NCBI RefSeq assembly: GCF_900112795.1
Contig: NZ_FONA01000018.1
Location: forward strand, 33,636 to 97,635
Reading direction: 5' to 3'
Origin: Thermophagus xiamenensis
GTDB taxonomy: Bacteria; Bacteroidota; Bacteroidia; Bacteroidales; Marinilabiliaceae
Length of the DNA stretch: 64,000 nt
The first letter of the stretch is position 1. Every line of letters starts with the position of its first letter. Positions 1 to 9,146 of the stretch are shown piece after piece. A model generated the notes under the pieces. It searched no databases. It had not been told where the DNA came from and worked only from the letters and a program-made list of their open reading frames with translations. The position numbers and the translations under genes were made by a program.

Positions 1-518
1 TTGAAGATTCTGATGATTTTTATGGTTACCTGATTTTGTCGGTGATAGTTCATAAACAAACTTTCGGCACACCGTTTCCCTTCATCATAACAAGAGCGGA
101 CACCTATAGGATTAACATTACCCCAATAATTTTCGACCTGAGGGTGTGTCAGCGGATCACCATACACTTCGCTGGTAGATGCTTGCAAAATTTTCGCTTT
201 AATGCGTTTGGCCAACCCCAACATATTGATGGCACCCATCACCGAGGTTTTGATGGTTTTTATGGGATTGTATTGATAGTGAATGGGAGAGGCGGGACAG
301 GCAAGGTTATATATTTCGTCCACCTCCGCGAAATAGGGATGAGTAACATCATGCCTTACCAACTCGAAGTATGGACTATCCAACAGGTGAATGATGTTTT
401 GTTTCGACCCGGTGAAATAATTATCAAGGCAGATTACATCATGTCCTTGTGCAATAAGAGTATCACACAAATGCGACCCGATGAATCCGGCACCTCCGGT
501 AACTAATATTCGTTTCAT
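1..518 (-). CDS. uxs: UDP-glucuronate decarboxylase (UDP-xylose synthase), truncated at window edge
   Basis: The minus strand reads from an ATG at 518 down to base 1 without a stop, so the C-terminal half lies outside the window. The N-terminus is a Rossmann nucleotide-binding motif of the extended SDR family ([19 protein letters not shown]). Further on come [13 protein letters not shown] and [18 protein letters not shown], signatures of UDP-glucuronate decarboxylases that include the catalytic Tyr-x-x-x-Lys. The enzyme converts UDP-glucuronate to UDP-xylose in the cytoplasm. It lies downstream of ugd on the same strand, so the two genes give UDP-glucose to UDP-glucuronate to UDP-xylose for polysaccharide synthesis. 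The 199-bp gap to ugd is almost entirely a dispersed repeat. Family assignment is firm; operon membership is inferred. Confidence 0.9.
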   Translation of the reverse strand, partial: MKRILVTGGAGFIGSHLCDTLIAQGHDVICLDNYFTGSKQNIIHLLDSPYFELVRHDVTHPYFAEVDEIYNLACPASPIHYQYNPIKTIKTSVMGAINMLGLAKRIKAKILQASTSEVYGDPLTHPQVENYWGNVNPIGVRSCYDEGKRCAESLFMNYHRQNQVTIKIIRIF

Positions 519-529
519 TAGAGTTTTTG

Positions 530-719
530 ATTTACTTGTTTTATTGAACTATTGGTGCTTAGAATTAGTCATTAGTGGTTAGTCGTTAGTCACTAGTTCA
601 TTAACACTAATGACTGTTCACTAATGACTATTGACTACTTCTGCCTTCTGTCTGTGCACTTCTGCCTTTGTCTTTTATACATGTTCTTTTGTGGCGAAAG
701 CCGTCATGCTCATTTCATT
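530..719 (-). repeat. Dispersed GCATG element, long form (copy a)
   Basis: The copy is in minus orientation and fills the ugd-uxs gap. From the right it reads TGAAATGAGCATGACGG, a TTCGCCACAA core, ACATGTATAA, then the GGCAGAAGTGCACAGACAG block, a TTAGTCATTAG palindromic array, and the AT-rich tail near 531-565. Its right edge abuts the ugd stop codon and its left edge lies about 12 bp from the uxs start codon. Confidence 0.8.
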
Positions 720-2046
720 ATCTTTTATTAAGAGAGCGTCCAATTCCGAAGTAATCAAACCCTTTTTCTTCCATTTCGGCAGCATCATAAATATTACGAC
801 CATCGAAAACCACTTTATGGTTCATTAACTTGGCCATCACTTTGTAATTGGGGATACGGAATTCGGGCCATTCAGTTAAGAGTAATAAACCGTCGGCATC
901 TATGAGCACGTCATAAGGATCTTGTCCATACTGTATGGTGTTGCCAAACTCTTTTTTGGCTTCGTTCATTGCAACGGGGTCGTAAGCCTTTACTTTGGCA
1001 CCGGCTTGCATCAACTCGTTAATGATAACTTTAGAGGGCGCTTCACGCATATCATCGGTATGTGGCTTAAAGCTAAGGCCCCAAATGGCAAAGGTTTTTC
1101 CTTTTACATCGTCATTAAAGTATTTTTTAACTTTTGTTACCAGGATGCGTTTTTGGTCTTCATTGATGTCTTCAACAGCCTGGAGCAACCGCAAATGGTA
1201 ATTGTATGATTTAGCTGTTCGAATAATGGCTTTAACGTCTTTGGGGAAACAACTACCTCCATAACCAATGCCGGGATAGATAAATTTGTTGCCGATGCGG
1301 CTGTCACTTCCAATACCTTTCCGTACCATATTAACATCGGCCCCAACCAGTTCGCACAAATTGGCAATATCGTTCATGAAACTAATTTTTGTGGCCAACA
1401 TGGCATTGGCAGCATATTTGGTAAGTTCGGCCGAGGGGATGTCCATGAACAATATGGGGTGGTTGTTTAAAAGGAAAGGTTTATACAGTCGACGAATCAC
1501 TTTTTCGGCTTCTTCGGAATCGGTACCCACAACAATGCGGTCGGGTTTCAGGAAATCTTCTACTGCATTACCTTCTTTCAGGAATTCCGGGTTGGAAGCC
1601 ACGTAAAAGGTTATGTCTACGCCTCGTTTTTCCAACTCTTCGCGTATCGCTTTACGTACTTTTTCGGCGGTACCAATGGGCACGGTACTTTTGGTAACTA
1701 CCACCATGGTGTGGTCGAGGTGTTTGCCTATTTCGTGGGCAACATTTAACACGTGACTTAAATCGGCACTTCCGTCTTCGCCGGGAGGTGTTCCTACTGC
1801 GATAAAAATCACTTCAGCCTGGTCAAGGCTTTCTTTCAGGCTGGTGGTGAAATGTAGCCTGCCCTTTTCAACATTGTTTTTTATCATATTTTCCAGGCCC
1901 GGCTCATATATGGGTATTATACCTTTTTTAAGTTTGGATATTTTTTCTTCGTCAATATCCACGCATGTAACATTGACGCCTGTATCGGAAAAACATGTTC
2001 CTGTTACTAAACCTACGTAACCGGTTCCTACTATCGATATTTTCAT
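718..2046 (-). CDS. ugd: UDP-glucose 6-dehydrogenase
   Basis: The product is 442 residues, the usual length for the family. It opens with an NAD-binding Rossmann motif (KISIVGTGYVGLVTG) and carries the catalytic region GIGYGGSCFPKD around residue 257 with the active-site Cys. The enzyme oxidises UDP-glucose to UDP-glucuronate in two NAD-dependent steps in the cytoplasm. The next gene on the strand, a UDP-glucuronate decarboxylase, uses the product, so the two form a UDP-xylose module feeding surface polysaccharide. The stop codon at 718-720 abuts the end of a dispersed repeat. A TAnnTTTG-like box lies 160 bp upstream, beyond another degenerate repeat. Confidence 0.95.
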   Translation of the reverse strand: MKISIVGTGYVGLVTGTCFSDTGVNVTCVDIDEEKISKLKKGIIPIYEPGLENMIKNNVEKGRLHFTTSLKESLDQAEVIFIAVGTPPGEDGSADLSHVLNVAHEIGKHLDHTMVVVTKSTVPIGTAEKVRKAIREELEKRGVDITFYVASNPEFLKEGNAVEDFLKPDRIVVGTDSEEAEKVIRRLYKPFLLNNHPILFMDIPSAELTKYAANAMLATKISFMNDIANLCELVGADVNMVRKGIGSDSRIGNKFIYPGIGYGGSCFPKDVKAIIRTAKSYNYHLRLLQAVEDINEDQKRILVTKVKKYFNDDVKGKTFAIWGLSFKPHTDDMREAPSKVIINELMQAGAKVKAYDPVAMNEAKKEFGNTIQYGQDPYDVLIDADGLLLLTEWPEFRIPNYKVMAKLMNHKVVFDGRNIYDAAEMEEKGFDYFGIGRSLNKR

Positions 2047-2180
2047 AGTTTATTGTTAATTTTTAATTAGTGGTTCGATCTTTAGTCATTAGTCATTAGT
2101 GGTTAGCCATTATTTAGTGTAATCAGCACTCATGACATTTCACTAATCACTAAAAACATCTTTTAGCTATGCACTTTTTA
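2047..2180. repeat. Degenerate TTAGTC palindromic array (copy b)
   Basis: The array lies directly upstream of ugd, with TTAGTCATTAGTCATTAGTGG at 2091-2102 and CACTAATCACTAA near 2140. It matches the inner array of the long elements, but the element ends are not clear. Between here and the rpsA promoter (about 2215-2500) the DNA is AT-rich and no gene is seen. Confidence 0.55.
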
Positions 2181-2204
2181 AGGATTTTGTCTTAATTCAA
2201 AACT

Positions 2205-2212
2205 CAAAAGTA
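2205..2212 (-). promoter_or_regulatory. Possible -7 box for ugd
   Basis: CAAAAGTA on the plus strand reads TACTTTTG on minus, a fit to the Bacteroidota -7 consensus TAnnTTTG. No correctly spaced -33 TTG is visible, and the leader would be about 155 nt and cross a repeat, so support is modest. Confidence 0.35.
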
Positions 2213-2501
2213 TGAAAAATTATTGCCGGAAGTAAATTTTTTTGTTCAAGAGCAAATATAATTCAATGTTTTCAGTTCAAAGTACAGCTTCTGGTTTTAG
2301 ATAATACTTAAATCAAAGTGCATTAAAATTTGTTCAGAACAGATAGAATTACTCATGGCATTTTATTTTAATTGATTGACTTTTTCCCCTTTAAAGACTA
2401 AATTTAAGGCCTGTAGAATGAATCGGTTGTTTTGAATGAGTTGGAAAGTCCTATAGATAATTAAAAAGTTATTTAACGGTGAGAAAATTAGGAGATTATT
2501 A

Positions 2502-2531
2502 TTTGTTTTGTAAGAAAAGTTCCTATTTTTG
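2502..2531 (+). promoter_or_regulatory. rpsA promoter (Bacteroidota type)
   Basis: TTTG at 2502-2505 is followed, after 18 bp, by TATTTTTG at 2524-2531. This matches the Bacteroidota sigma-ABfr consensus TTTG-N17-23-TAnnTTTG. Transcription would start near 2538, giving a leader of about 50 nt before the rpsA ATG. Confidence 0.65.
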
Positions 2532-2587
2532 CAGCGATTTTCAAACAACATAATGTCTAACCAATAGATTTTGCGAGGTTTAATTTA

Positions 2588-4540
2588 ATGGCAGAATTAG
2601 AAGGAAAAGAAAACGTACAGGAGCAGGAAAAAGTTTCGGACGTTAACGAAAATGTTGAAAAACAAGAAGTAAAAAGTTCCGAAATGAGCAAACAAGAGCT
2701 CCAAAGAGAAAAACAAAAGTTTGAAACCGTTGAAACAGCTGATGCTGATTTCGACTGGGACAAGTATGAAAATGGCGATCTAAGTCATGAAACCGGCGAT
2801 GTTAAAGCCGAAGATTTAGAGAAACTTTATGACCAAACCCTTTCGCCCATATCCGAAAAAGAGGTTATTGAGGGTACCGTTATTGCTATGAACAAGCGGG
2901 AGGTGGTTATTAACATCGGATTTAAGTCTGATGGTATTGTTAGCCGTAATGAATTTCGGTACAATCCTGACTTAAAAGTAGGTGACAAAGTTGAAGTCTA
3001 TGTAGAAAGTCAGGAAGACAAAAAAGGGCAGCTGGTATTGTCACACAAAAAAGCCAGAGCTTTGCGCTCCTGGGATCGTGTGAATGAAGCCCTTGAAAAA
3101 GACGAAGTTATTAAGGGTTACATCAAGTGCCGTACCAAAGGGGGTATGATTGTTGATGTGTTTGGTATCGAAGCGTTCCTCCCGGGTTCACAAATTGATG
3201 TTAAACCCATCCGGGATTACGATGTATTTGTGGGTAAGACCATGGAATTTAAAGTGGTGAAGATTAATCCCGAATTCAAGAATGTTGTGGTTTCGCATAA
3301 AGCCCTCATTGAAGCTGAACTTGAACAACAGAAGAAAGAAATTATTTCTAAACTGGAAAAAGGTCAGGTACTCGAAGGAACTGTCAAAAACATCACCTCT
3401 TATGGTGTATTTATCGACCTTGGTGGTGTTGACGGACTAATCCATATTACCGACCTGTCATGGGGTAGAGTATCTCATCCCGAAGAGATTGTACAGCTTG
3501 ATCAAAAGCTCAACGTTGTAATTCTTGATTTTGACGACGAAAAGAAACGTATTGCCTTAGGATTAAAACAATTAACCCCGCATCCGTGGGATTCGCTTGA
3601 TCCCAACCTGAAAGTTGGTGATGTAGTAAAAGGAAAAGTGGTTGTAATGGCCGACTATGGTGCTTTTGTTGAAATTGCACCCGGCGTGGAAGGTTTAATT
3701 CACGTTTCCGAAATGTCATGGTCTCAGCACTTGCGTAGTGCTCAAGACTTCCTTAAGGTTGGCGATGAAGTAGAAGCTCAGATATTGACCCTCGACAGGG
3801 AAGAGCGCAAAATGTCGCTGGGCATGAAGCAACTGAAGCCTGATCCCTGGGATAATATCGAGGAAAAATATCCTGTTGGCAGCAAACATAAAGCCAAAGT
3901 CCGTAACTTCACTAACTTTGGTGTATTCGTGGAAATTGAAGAGGGGATTGACGGTTTGATTCATATTTCAGATCTTTCCTGGACCAAGAAAGTAAAACAT
4001 CCTGCTGAATTTACCAACGTTGGCGAAGATATCGAAGTAGTTGTTCTTGACATCGACAAGGAAAATCGCCGGTTGAGTTTGGGACACAAACAACTGGAAG
4101 AAAATCCATGGGATGTTTTCGAATCTATTTTCACAATAGATTCTGTTCATGAAGGAACAATTGTTGACATTTTCGATAAAGGTGCCGTAATTGCATTACC
4201 ATACGGTGTAGAAGGTTTTGCAACACCTCGTCATCTGGTTAAAGAAGACGGAACTCAGGCTAAAGTTGATGAAAAATTGCCATTTAAGGTTATTGAATTC
4301 AACAAAGCCACCAAACGTATCATATTGTCGCATTCGCGGGTCTTCGAGGATGAAAAACGTTCTGAAGAGCAATCGGCAAAAAGTGCACAAGCCAAGAATA
4401 CTAAAAAAGGTGTTCGTAAGCTTAAAGAAAGTTTGGAAAAAACCACACTTGGTGACATCACCGATTTAGCGGCTCTTAAAGATCAAATGGAAGCCTCTGA
4501 AAAAAATGATGAAGCCAAGGAACAAAAAAATGAAGAATAG
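2588..4540 (+). CDS. rpsA: 30S ribosomal protein S1
   Basis: The 650-residue protein has an acidic N-terminal extension (about residues 1-85) and then six S1 RNA-binding repeats. Repeats 3-6 carry the pattern G-V-F-V-x-I...G-L-I-H-x-S-D/E-L/M-S-W and are separated by spacers such as LGLKQLTPHPW and LGMKQLKPDPW. The C-terminus is Lys/Glu-rich. S1 binds mRNA on the 30S subunit. It matters in Bacteroidota because Shine-Dalgarno sites are mostly absent, as they are here. The ATG at 2588 follows a good promoter, and a STAS-domain gene follows 26 bp downstream. Confidence 0.97.
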   Translation: MAELEGKENVQEQEKVSDVNENVEKQEVKSSEMSKQELQREKQKFETVETADADFDWDKYENGDLSHETGDVKAEDLEKLYDQTLSPISEKEVIEGTVIAMNKREVVINIGFKSDGIVSRNEFRYNPDLKVGDKVEVYVESQEDKKGQLVLSHKKARALRSWDRVNEALEKDEVIKGYIKCRTKGGMIVDVFGIEAFLPGSQIDVKPIRDYDVFVGKTMEFKVVKINPEFKNVVVSHKALIEAELEQQKKEIISKLEKGQVLEGTVKNITSYGVFIDLGGVDGLIHITDLSWGRVSHPEEIVQLDQKLNVVILDFDDEKKRIALGLKQLTPHPWDSLDPNLKVGDVVKGKVVVMADYGAFVEIAPGVEGLIHVSEMSWSQHLRSAQDFLKVGDEVEAQILTLDREERKMSLGMKQLKPDPWDNIEEKYPVGSKHKAKVRNFTNFGVFVEIEEGIDGLIHISDLSWTKKVKHPAEFTNVGEDIEVVVLDIDKENRRLSLGHKQLEENPWDVFESIFTIDSVHEGTIVDIFDKGAVIALPYGVEGFATPRHLVKEDGTQAKVDEKLPFKVIEFNKATKRIILSHSRVFEDEKRSEEQSAKSAQAKNTKKGVRKLKESLEKTTLGDITDLAALKDQMEASEKNDEAKEQKNEE

Positions 4541-4566
4541 ATTTTTTAATAAAGGGGTGACAAATT

Positions 4567-4923
4567 ATGGACTTTAAAATTGACAAACTGGATGGATTTA
4601 TGGTGGTTAAAGTGTTGAAAGAAAAACTCGACACCAATATAGCCCCCAACCTTAAGTCGGAAATTGTTTTGCTTTCCGGAAACGGAGAGAAAAACATATT
4701 GCTTGATTTGAGTCAATGTAACTATTGTGACTCTTCAGGATTAAGTTCCATACTTGTCGCCAACCGGTTGTGTAAAAATGCCGATGGAGTGTTTATCATT
4801 TCTGGATTGCAACCCGCGGTTGAAAGATTAATAGCGGTATCACAACTCGATACGGTGTTAAATATTGCACCTGATGTTGAGGATGGAATCCAAATGATGA
4901 GACAATCGATCGGGGAAAAATAA
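4567..4923 (+). CDS. STAS-domain protein (anti-sigma-factor-antagonist-like)
   Basis: The 118-residue single-domain protein has the STAS fold signature LLDLSQCNYCDSSGLSSILV. The DSSG motif at residues 55-58 holds the serine that is phosphorylated in SpoIIAA-type antagonists. Such proteins normally bind serine kinases or partner regulators in the cytoplasm; the partner is not visible here. It lies between rpsA and rnz and ends 6 bp before rnz, so co-transcription is likely. Two further partner-switch sets (SiaB/SiaC and Hpt-STAS) occur within 17 kb. Confidence 0.88.
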   Translation: MDFKIDKLDGFMVVKVLKEKLDTNIAPNLKSEIVLLSGNGEKNILLDLSQCNYCDSSGLSSILVANRLCKNADGVFIISGLQPAVERLIAVSQLDTVLNIAPDVEDGIQMMRQSIGEK

Positions 4924-4929
4924 TGTGTA

Positions 4930-5838
4930 ATGGGATTATCTGTCACGATACTTGGCAGTAATTCTGCACTTCCCACATCCGAAAGAAATCCGACCGCCCA
5001 GGTGCTGCGTGCATCCGGGCGGTTTTTTTTGATCGACTGTGGCGAAGGAACGCAGCTTCAGTTACGCCGTAATAGGGTACATTTTGGTCGAATCCATCAT
5101 ATTTTTATATCTCATTTACATGGCGACCATGTTTTTGGATTGCCCGGGCTAATTTCATCTTTGGCCTTGTTGGGTCGTACTGCCGATTTACATGTCTATG
5201 CCATGGCCGATTTAGAAAAACTACTAAATCCATGGTTAGACTATTTTTGTAAAAATATGCCATTTGTAGTGGTTTTTCATGCTGTTGAGCCGGATGTGTC
5301 GAAAGTAATTTATGAAGATGAACTTCTGGAAGTAGTTACAATTCCTTTGGAGCATAGGATTCCTACTGTTGGTTTTTTGTTTCGTGAGAAACCTAAAGAG
5401 CGGAAAATTAACAAGGGAAAGTGTGATTTTTATCAAATACCGCTTCGATGGTTGCCCCGGCTTAAAAAAGGCGAAGATTTTAATGAGGATGGGCGTTTTA
5501 TTTCTAATGAGGAACTTACGCTTCCTCCACCTCCAGCAAAAAGTTATGCTTTTTGTTCTGATACCAGATATAGTGAAAAAATTGTTTCCTTATTGCAAAA
5601 TGTAGATTTATTATATCATGAGTCCACTTTTTTGACAGATCAGGAAGAATTAGCGGCAAAAACCTTTCATAGTACTGCCCGGCAGGCAGCATCAATAGCG
5701 CATCAAGCCAATGTGGGGAAATTATTGCTGGGCCATTTTTCTTCCCGATACCGTGACCTGGAACCTTTTCTGGAAGAGGCGCGTGCCGTTTTCGATAATG
5801 CCTGGATAGCCACCGAAGGCTCTACTTTTGAGATATAG
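4930..5838 (+). CDS. rnz: Ribonuclease Z (tRNA 3'-endonuclease)
   Basis: The 302-residue metallo-beta-lactamase-fold protein has the zinc-binding motif SHLHGDHVFGLPG near residue 59 and the later metal ligands SDTRYSEKIV and LLGHFSSRY. This is the short bacterial RNase Z form, which cleaves tRNA precursors just after the discriminator base. It starts 6 bp after the STAS gene. Coding sequence ends at 5838, and 200 bp of AT-rich spacer precede guaA. Confidence 0.93.
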   Translation: MGLSVTILGSNSALPTSERNPTAQVLRASGRFFLIDCGEGTQLQLRRNRVHFGRIHHIFISHLHGDHVFGLPGLISSLALLGRTADLHVYAMADLEKLLNPWLDYFCKNMPFVVVFHAVEPDVSKVIYEDELLEVVTIPLEHRIPTVGFLFREKPKERKINKGKCDFYQIPLRWLPRLKKGEDFNEDGRFISNEELTLPPPPAKSYAFCSDTRYSEKIVSLLQNVDLLYHESTFLTDQEELAAKTFHSTARQAASIAHQANVGKLLLGHFSSRYRDLEPFLEEARAVFDNAWIATEGSTFEI

Positions 5839-6002
5839 GGGCAGTAGTTGAAGGCTAATCTCTTCTGACAAAAAATGACAAATGGATAATATCATTTAAT
5901 AAGTAACTACATGCACTGTTGTTTGAATATGAATGTCGGGGGAAGGGCTGGCCGTTGAAGTTTCAATCTGTTGTTTAATAAAAGAAAAAGGTTCAATCTG
6001 TT

Positions 6003-6010
6003 TATATTTG
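6003..6010 (+). promoter_or_regulatory. -7 box upstream of guaA
   Basis: TATATTTG matches TAnnTTTG exactly. It ends 32 bp before the ATG at 6043, so transcription would start near 6017. This argues that the in-frame TTG at 5971 is not the real start codon. No clear -33 TTG is seen. Confidence 0.5.
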
Positions 6011-6042
6011 CACTGATTTTTAATTCAATTTATTTTATACCG

Positions 6043-7572
6043 ATGCAGGAAAAAATTCTCATTCTTGATTTTGGGTCTCAATATACACAGTTGATAGCCC
6101 GCCGTGTTCGTGAGTTGAATGTTTATTGTGAAATTCATCCGTACAATAATTTTCCCTGGCCCGATGAAACGGTAAAAGGTGTTATTCTTTCGGGTAGCCC
6201 TTTTAGCGTTCGGGATAAAGAAGCACCAATACCGGACTTGGGTCAAATTAAAGGGAAGTTACCCTTATTGGGCGTATGTTATGGCGCACAGTTTATGGCT
6301 CACCACTATGGAGGAAAGGTAGAAGCATCAGAAACCAGAGAATATGGCCGGGCCAATTTGAAATTTATTGACCAGACAAATGAGCTGTTCTTTGAAATTG
6401 AAAAAGATTCGCAAGTATGGATGTCGCATGGTGATACGATAATAAGACTTCCCGAAAATTATCGGGTCATTGCCAGCACCGCAGATGTGGAGGTGGCCGG
6501 CTATAAAATAGAGGGTGAGCCAACTTATGGTATACAGTTTCATCCCGAAGTTTATCATACTGAACAAGGCCTTCAGCTATTATATAATTTTGTTATTGAT
6601 ATATGTGGATGTAAGAGGTCGTGGACCCCGGCTTCTTTTGTAGAAGAGACAGTGGCTTCTTTAAAACAGCAAATTGGTAACGACAAAGTAGTTTTGGGCT
6701 TGTCGGGGGGTGTCGATAGTTCCGTTGCGGCCATGCTTTTACACAGGGCAATAGGAGAACAGCTGACTTGCTTGTTTGTGGATAACGGACTTTTGCGCAA
6801 AGGGGAATACGAAAAGGTGCTGGATTCATATAAACACATGGGTTTAAATGTTGTCGGTATAGATGCACGGGAACGTTTTTTAGGCGAGTTAAAAGGTGTT
6901 TCCGATCCGGAGCAAAAACGCAAAACCATAGGTCGGGTATTTATTGAAGTTTTTGATGGCGAGGCGCAAAAAATTAAAGGCGTCAAATGGTTGGCGCAAG
7001 GAACTATTTATCCGGATGTTATTGAGTCCATGTCGGTCAATGGTCCGTCGGCTACGATTAAATCTCACCATAACGTGGGCGGATTGCCAGAAAGAATGAA
7101 CCTTAAAGTGGTTGAACCTCTTAAATTGCTATTTAAGGATGAGGTTCGGAAAGTAGGGCAAGAATTAAACATTTCGCCCACTATTTTAGGTAGACATCCA
7201 TTTCCGGGTCCGGGACTAGCCATCCGTATTATTGGTGAAGTTACGGCCGAAAAGGTAGCGCTGCTTCAGGAAGTGGATAACATCTTTATTGAAGGACTGC
7301 GTAAACATGACCTTTACGATAAAGTGTGGCAGGCCGGAGCCATTCTTCTTCCGATTCAGTCGGTAGGTGTTATGGGTGATGAACGCACCTATGAAAATGT
7401 GGTGGCTCTTAGAGCCGTTACATCTACTGACGGGATGACTGCTGACTGGGTGCATCTTCCTTTTGAATTTTTGGGACGTATATCCAGTGAAATAATTAAC
7501 CGTGTTAAGGGTGTAAATAGGGTGGTTTATGATATCAGTTCCAAACCACCGGCAACCATTGAGTGGGAGTGA
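6043..7572 (+). CDS. guaA: GMP synthase (glutamine-hydrolysing)
   Basis: The 509-residue two-domain enzyme begins [21 protein letters not shown]. The class I amidotransferase domain holds the nucleophile in GVCYGAQ (near residue 79) and the His-Glu pair in FHPEVYHT. The ATP-pyrophosphatase domain has the PP-loop [10 protein letters not shown] near residue 220, followed by the C-terminal dimerisation part with [12 protein letters not shown]. It makes GMP from XMP, glutamine and ATP. The start at 6043 was preferred over a TTG 24 codons upstream because the extra residues are hydrophobic and unlike the family, and because a -7 box lies within that stretch. Confidence 0.96.
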   Translation: MQEKILILDFGSQYTQLIARRVRELNVYCEIHPYNNFPWPDETVKGVILSGSPFSVRDKEAPIPDLGQIKGKLPLLGVCYGAQFMAHHYGGKVEASETREYGRANLKFIDQTNELFFEIEKDSQVWMSHGDTIIRLPENYRVIASTADVEVAGYKIEGEPTYGIQFHPEVYHTEQGLQLLYNFVIDICGCKRSWTPASFVEETVASLKQQIGNDKVVLGLSGGVDSSVAAMLLHRAIGEQLTCLFVDNGLLRKGEYEKVLDSYKHMGLNVVGIDARERFLGELKGVSDPEQKRKTIGRVFIEVFDGEAQKIKGVKWLAQGTIYPDVIESMSVNGPSATIKSHHNVGGLPERMNLKVVEPLKLLFKDEVRKVGQELNISPTILGRHPFPGPGLAIRIIGEVTAEKVALLQEVDNIFIEGLRKHDLYDKVWQAGAILLPIQSVGVMGDERTYENVVALRAVTSTDGMTADWVHLPFEFLGRISSEIINRVKGVNRVVYDISSKPPATIEWE

Positions 7573-7593
7573 TGGGTCCAATACTTCGGATAG

Positions 7594-7612
7594 AGATAAT
7601 TGTATCTTTTTT
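7594..7612 (+). terminator. Weak terminator after guaA
   Basis: AGATA (7594-7598), an ATTG loop and TATCT (7603-7607) are followed by five T. The stem has only 5 bp, so this is tentative. Confidence 0.3.
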
Positions 7613-7716
7613 ATTCGTATAAAATTTGTTTAACTCATTGGCCTAATGGAACGCGCATGGCTTAGCCAAATTTATACATGTCCTTTTGTGGCAAAAGTCG
7701 CCATGCTCGTTTCATT
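7611..7716 (-). repeat. Dispersed GCATG element, short core form (copy c)
   Basis: This is the best short copy. A 17-bp inverted repeat (7645-7661 against 7700-7716) has two mismatches, and its inner 7 bp are GCATGGC/GCCATGC. Inside are a small hairpin CTTTTG-CCA-CAAAAG and the palindrome ACATGT. The AT-rich tail with TTCGTATAAAATTTG lies at the left. The rest of the 387-bp gap up to pnuC holds only the pnuC promoter. Confidence 0.85.
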
Positions 7717-7838
7717 TCCCTATGTTTCATTGCAAAGATGTAGGTGAAAGAAGGCGTCAAAAAAAACTGTTGATATTGGCCAATATTAGGCTATTCTTAA
7801 AAATATTGTTTTGGTGTGTTAACCTCAGTCATACGTCA

Positions 7839-7867
7839 TTGTACAGAGTAAAACAGCAGTATTTTTG
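7839..7867 (+). promoter_or_regulatory. pnuC promoter
   Basis: TTG at 7839-7841, an 18-bp spacer and TATTTTTG at 7860-7867 fit the Bacteroidota promoter. Transcription would start near 7874, leaving a leader of about 85 nt in which no riboswitch fold was recognised. Confidence 0.6.
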
Positions 7868-7959
7868 GAAATCTTTTTTACTTGGCATTTAACTCTGGAT
7901 ATACAGAACCTTTTTTGACCTGCAAAGTTTACCAATTTTTACTAAGAATTGTTTGAAAA

Positions 7960-8571
7960 ATGACTCAATGGTTGTTGCAACACTGGATGGAACTGACTGG
8001 TACGGTATTGTCGCTCATATATCTCTATTTTTCGGTTCGTGAAAACATCTGGTTATGGGTTACCGGCTTTTTCTCTTCACTTTTTTACCTCATTATTTTT
8101 TTCCATGAGCGACTTTATGCCGATATGGGGCTGCAGGTTTACTATCTAATCATAAGTATCTATGGATGGATAGTCTGGACGATGGGTCGCCAACGGTCGG
8201 GAAGGAAAAAGATGCCCATCCGCAAAACCGGAATTAGAAAAGGGCTTATTTTGTTAATTGCGGGAGGTGGTATTTATCTTATTGTGCTCCTAATACTTTT
8301 AAAACTTCCGGCAAAGATTGATATTCCGGCTTCCGATTTGCCCTATTGGGATGCTTTTACCACAACTGGCGGCATTGTTGCAACGTGGATGTTGGCCAAA
8401 AAATATCTAGAACACTGGTTAATATGGATTATTGTGGATGCAGTAAGCAGTGGAATGTATCTTTATAAGGGGTTAAATATTACAGTTTTGCTTTATTTGG
8501 TGTATACTGTTGTTGCGGTTGTTGGATATTATGAGTGGCGTCAGAGTATGATAAAAGGGGAGAAGCTGTAG
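7960..8571 (+). CDS. pnuC: Nicotinamide riboside transporter PnuC
   Basis: The 203-residue integral membrane protein has about seven hydrophobic segments. The family pattern SVRENIWLWVTGFFSSLFYL occurs near residue 27, and the W...W-x-D-A-V-S region lies toward the C-terminus. PnuC proteins take up vitamin precursors by facilitated diffusion coupled to phosphorylation in the cell. The next gene, 33 bp downstream, encodes a NadR-like kinase, which makes nicotinamide riboside the likely substrate. Some PnuC homologues carry thiamine instead, but no TPP riboswitch was recognised upstream. Confidence 0.88.
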   Translation: MTQWLLQHWMELTGTVLSLIYLYFSVRENIWLWVTGFFSSLFYLIIFFHERLYADMGLQVYYLIISIYGWIVWTMGRQRSGRKKMPIRKTGIRKGLILLIAGGGIYLIVLLILLKLPAKIDIPASDLPYWDAFTTTGGIVATWMLAKKYLEHWLIWIIVDAVSSGMYLYKGLNITVLLYLVYTVVAVVGYYEWRQSMIKGEKL

Positions 8572-8604
8572 TGTCAGGTAATTAATTGATTTAATTTGTA
8601 ATAG

Positions 8605-9132
8605 ATGATTTCAGTAGTAATAACAGGACCTGAATCTACAGGAAAATCGGTATTAACTCAGCAGTTGGCCAAACATTTTAACGGTTTTGGAGTTAAAGAA
8701 TATGCACGTCGGTATGTGGAGAATTTAAAGAGACCTTATACATTACATGATGTGGAAGTTATTGCGCAAAGGCAGATAGAGGAATATAATATTATGAAAG
8801 CCAAGGCCGGGGAAAGGCAATTGGTATTTTTTGATACCTTTTTGATAATCACCAAGGTGTGGTTTGAGGCGGTATTTCAAATTTGCCCTCAATGGCTTCA
8901 TCATGCCTTGAAAAATATGCACATTGATATGGCATTGCTTTGTTATCCTGATCTGCCATGGGTTCCCGATGGTGTGAGAGAGAATCCTGACAAACGAGCT
9001 TATCTCTATCAAAGATATCTTGAGGAGTTAGAGTTTTATAACATTCCCTACCGGATTGTTAAAGGAGAGGGGGAAAAAAGGACTGAACGTGCCATTAATT
9101 ATATTAACAAATTGAAATTTAAACTTCATTAA
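8605..9132 (+). CDS. NadR-like ribosylnicotinamide kinase
   Basis: The 175-residue ATPase has the P-loop GPESTGKSVL at residues 8-17 and matches the C-terminal kinase domain of NadR, without the regulator or adenylyltransferase domains. FFDTFLIITKVWFE follows the lid-region pattern of the family, and the acidic motif is LLCYPDLPWVPDGVR. It probably phosphorylates nicotinamide riboside to NMN, trapping what PnuC imports. It lies directly after pnuC on the same strand and 14 bp before the serine acetyltransferase gene, so all three may be co-transcribed. Confidence 0.82.
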   Translation: MISVVITGPESTGKSVLTQQLAKHFNGFGVKEYARRYVENLKRPYTLHDVEVIAQRQIEEYNIMKAKAGERQLVFFDTFLIITKVWFEAVFQICPQWLHHALKNMHIDMALLCYPDLPWVPDGVRENPDKRAYLYQRYLEELEFYNIPYRIVKGEGEKRTERAINYINKLKFKLH

Positions 9133-9146
9133 AAAGGAAAATACTT

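Noticed and set aside
36..506. 156-codon plus-strand frame at the left edge
   Set aside because: It is the antisense shadow of the UDP-glucuronate decarboxylase gene, whose minus-strand translation has clear family motifs.
2363..2551. 62-codon minus-strand frame upstream of rpsA
   Set aside because: Low-complexity Asn/Phe/Leu composition in an AT-rich promoter region; it overlaps the rpsA promoter.
5971..6042. N-terminal extension of guaA from a TTG codon
   Set aside because: Hydrophobic, not found in GMP synthases, and it contains the probable -7 promoter box; ATG 6043 fits the family start.
7686..7892. 68-codon plus-strand frame before pnuC
   Set aside because: It overlaps the dispersed repeat and the pnuC promoter and has no family-like features.
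7868..7959. TPP or NAD riboswitch in the pnuC leader
   Set aside because: The leader is short and AT-rich, and I see no conserved thi-box or NAD-aptamer motifs.
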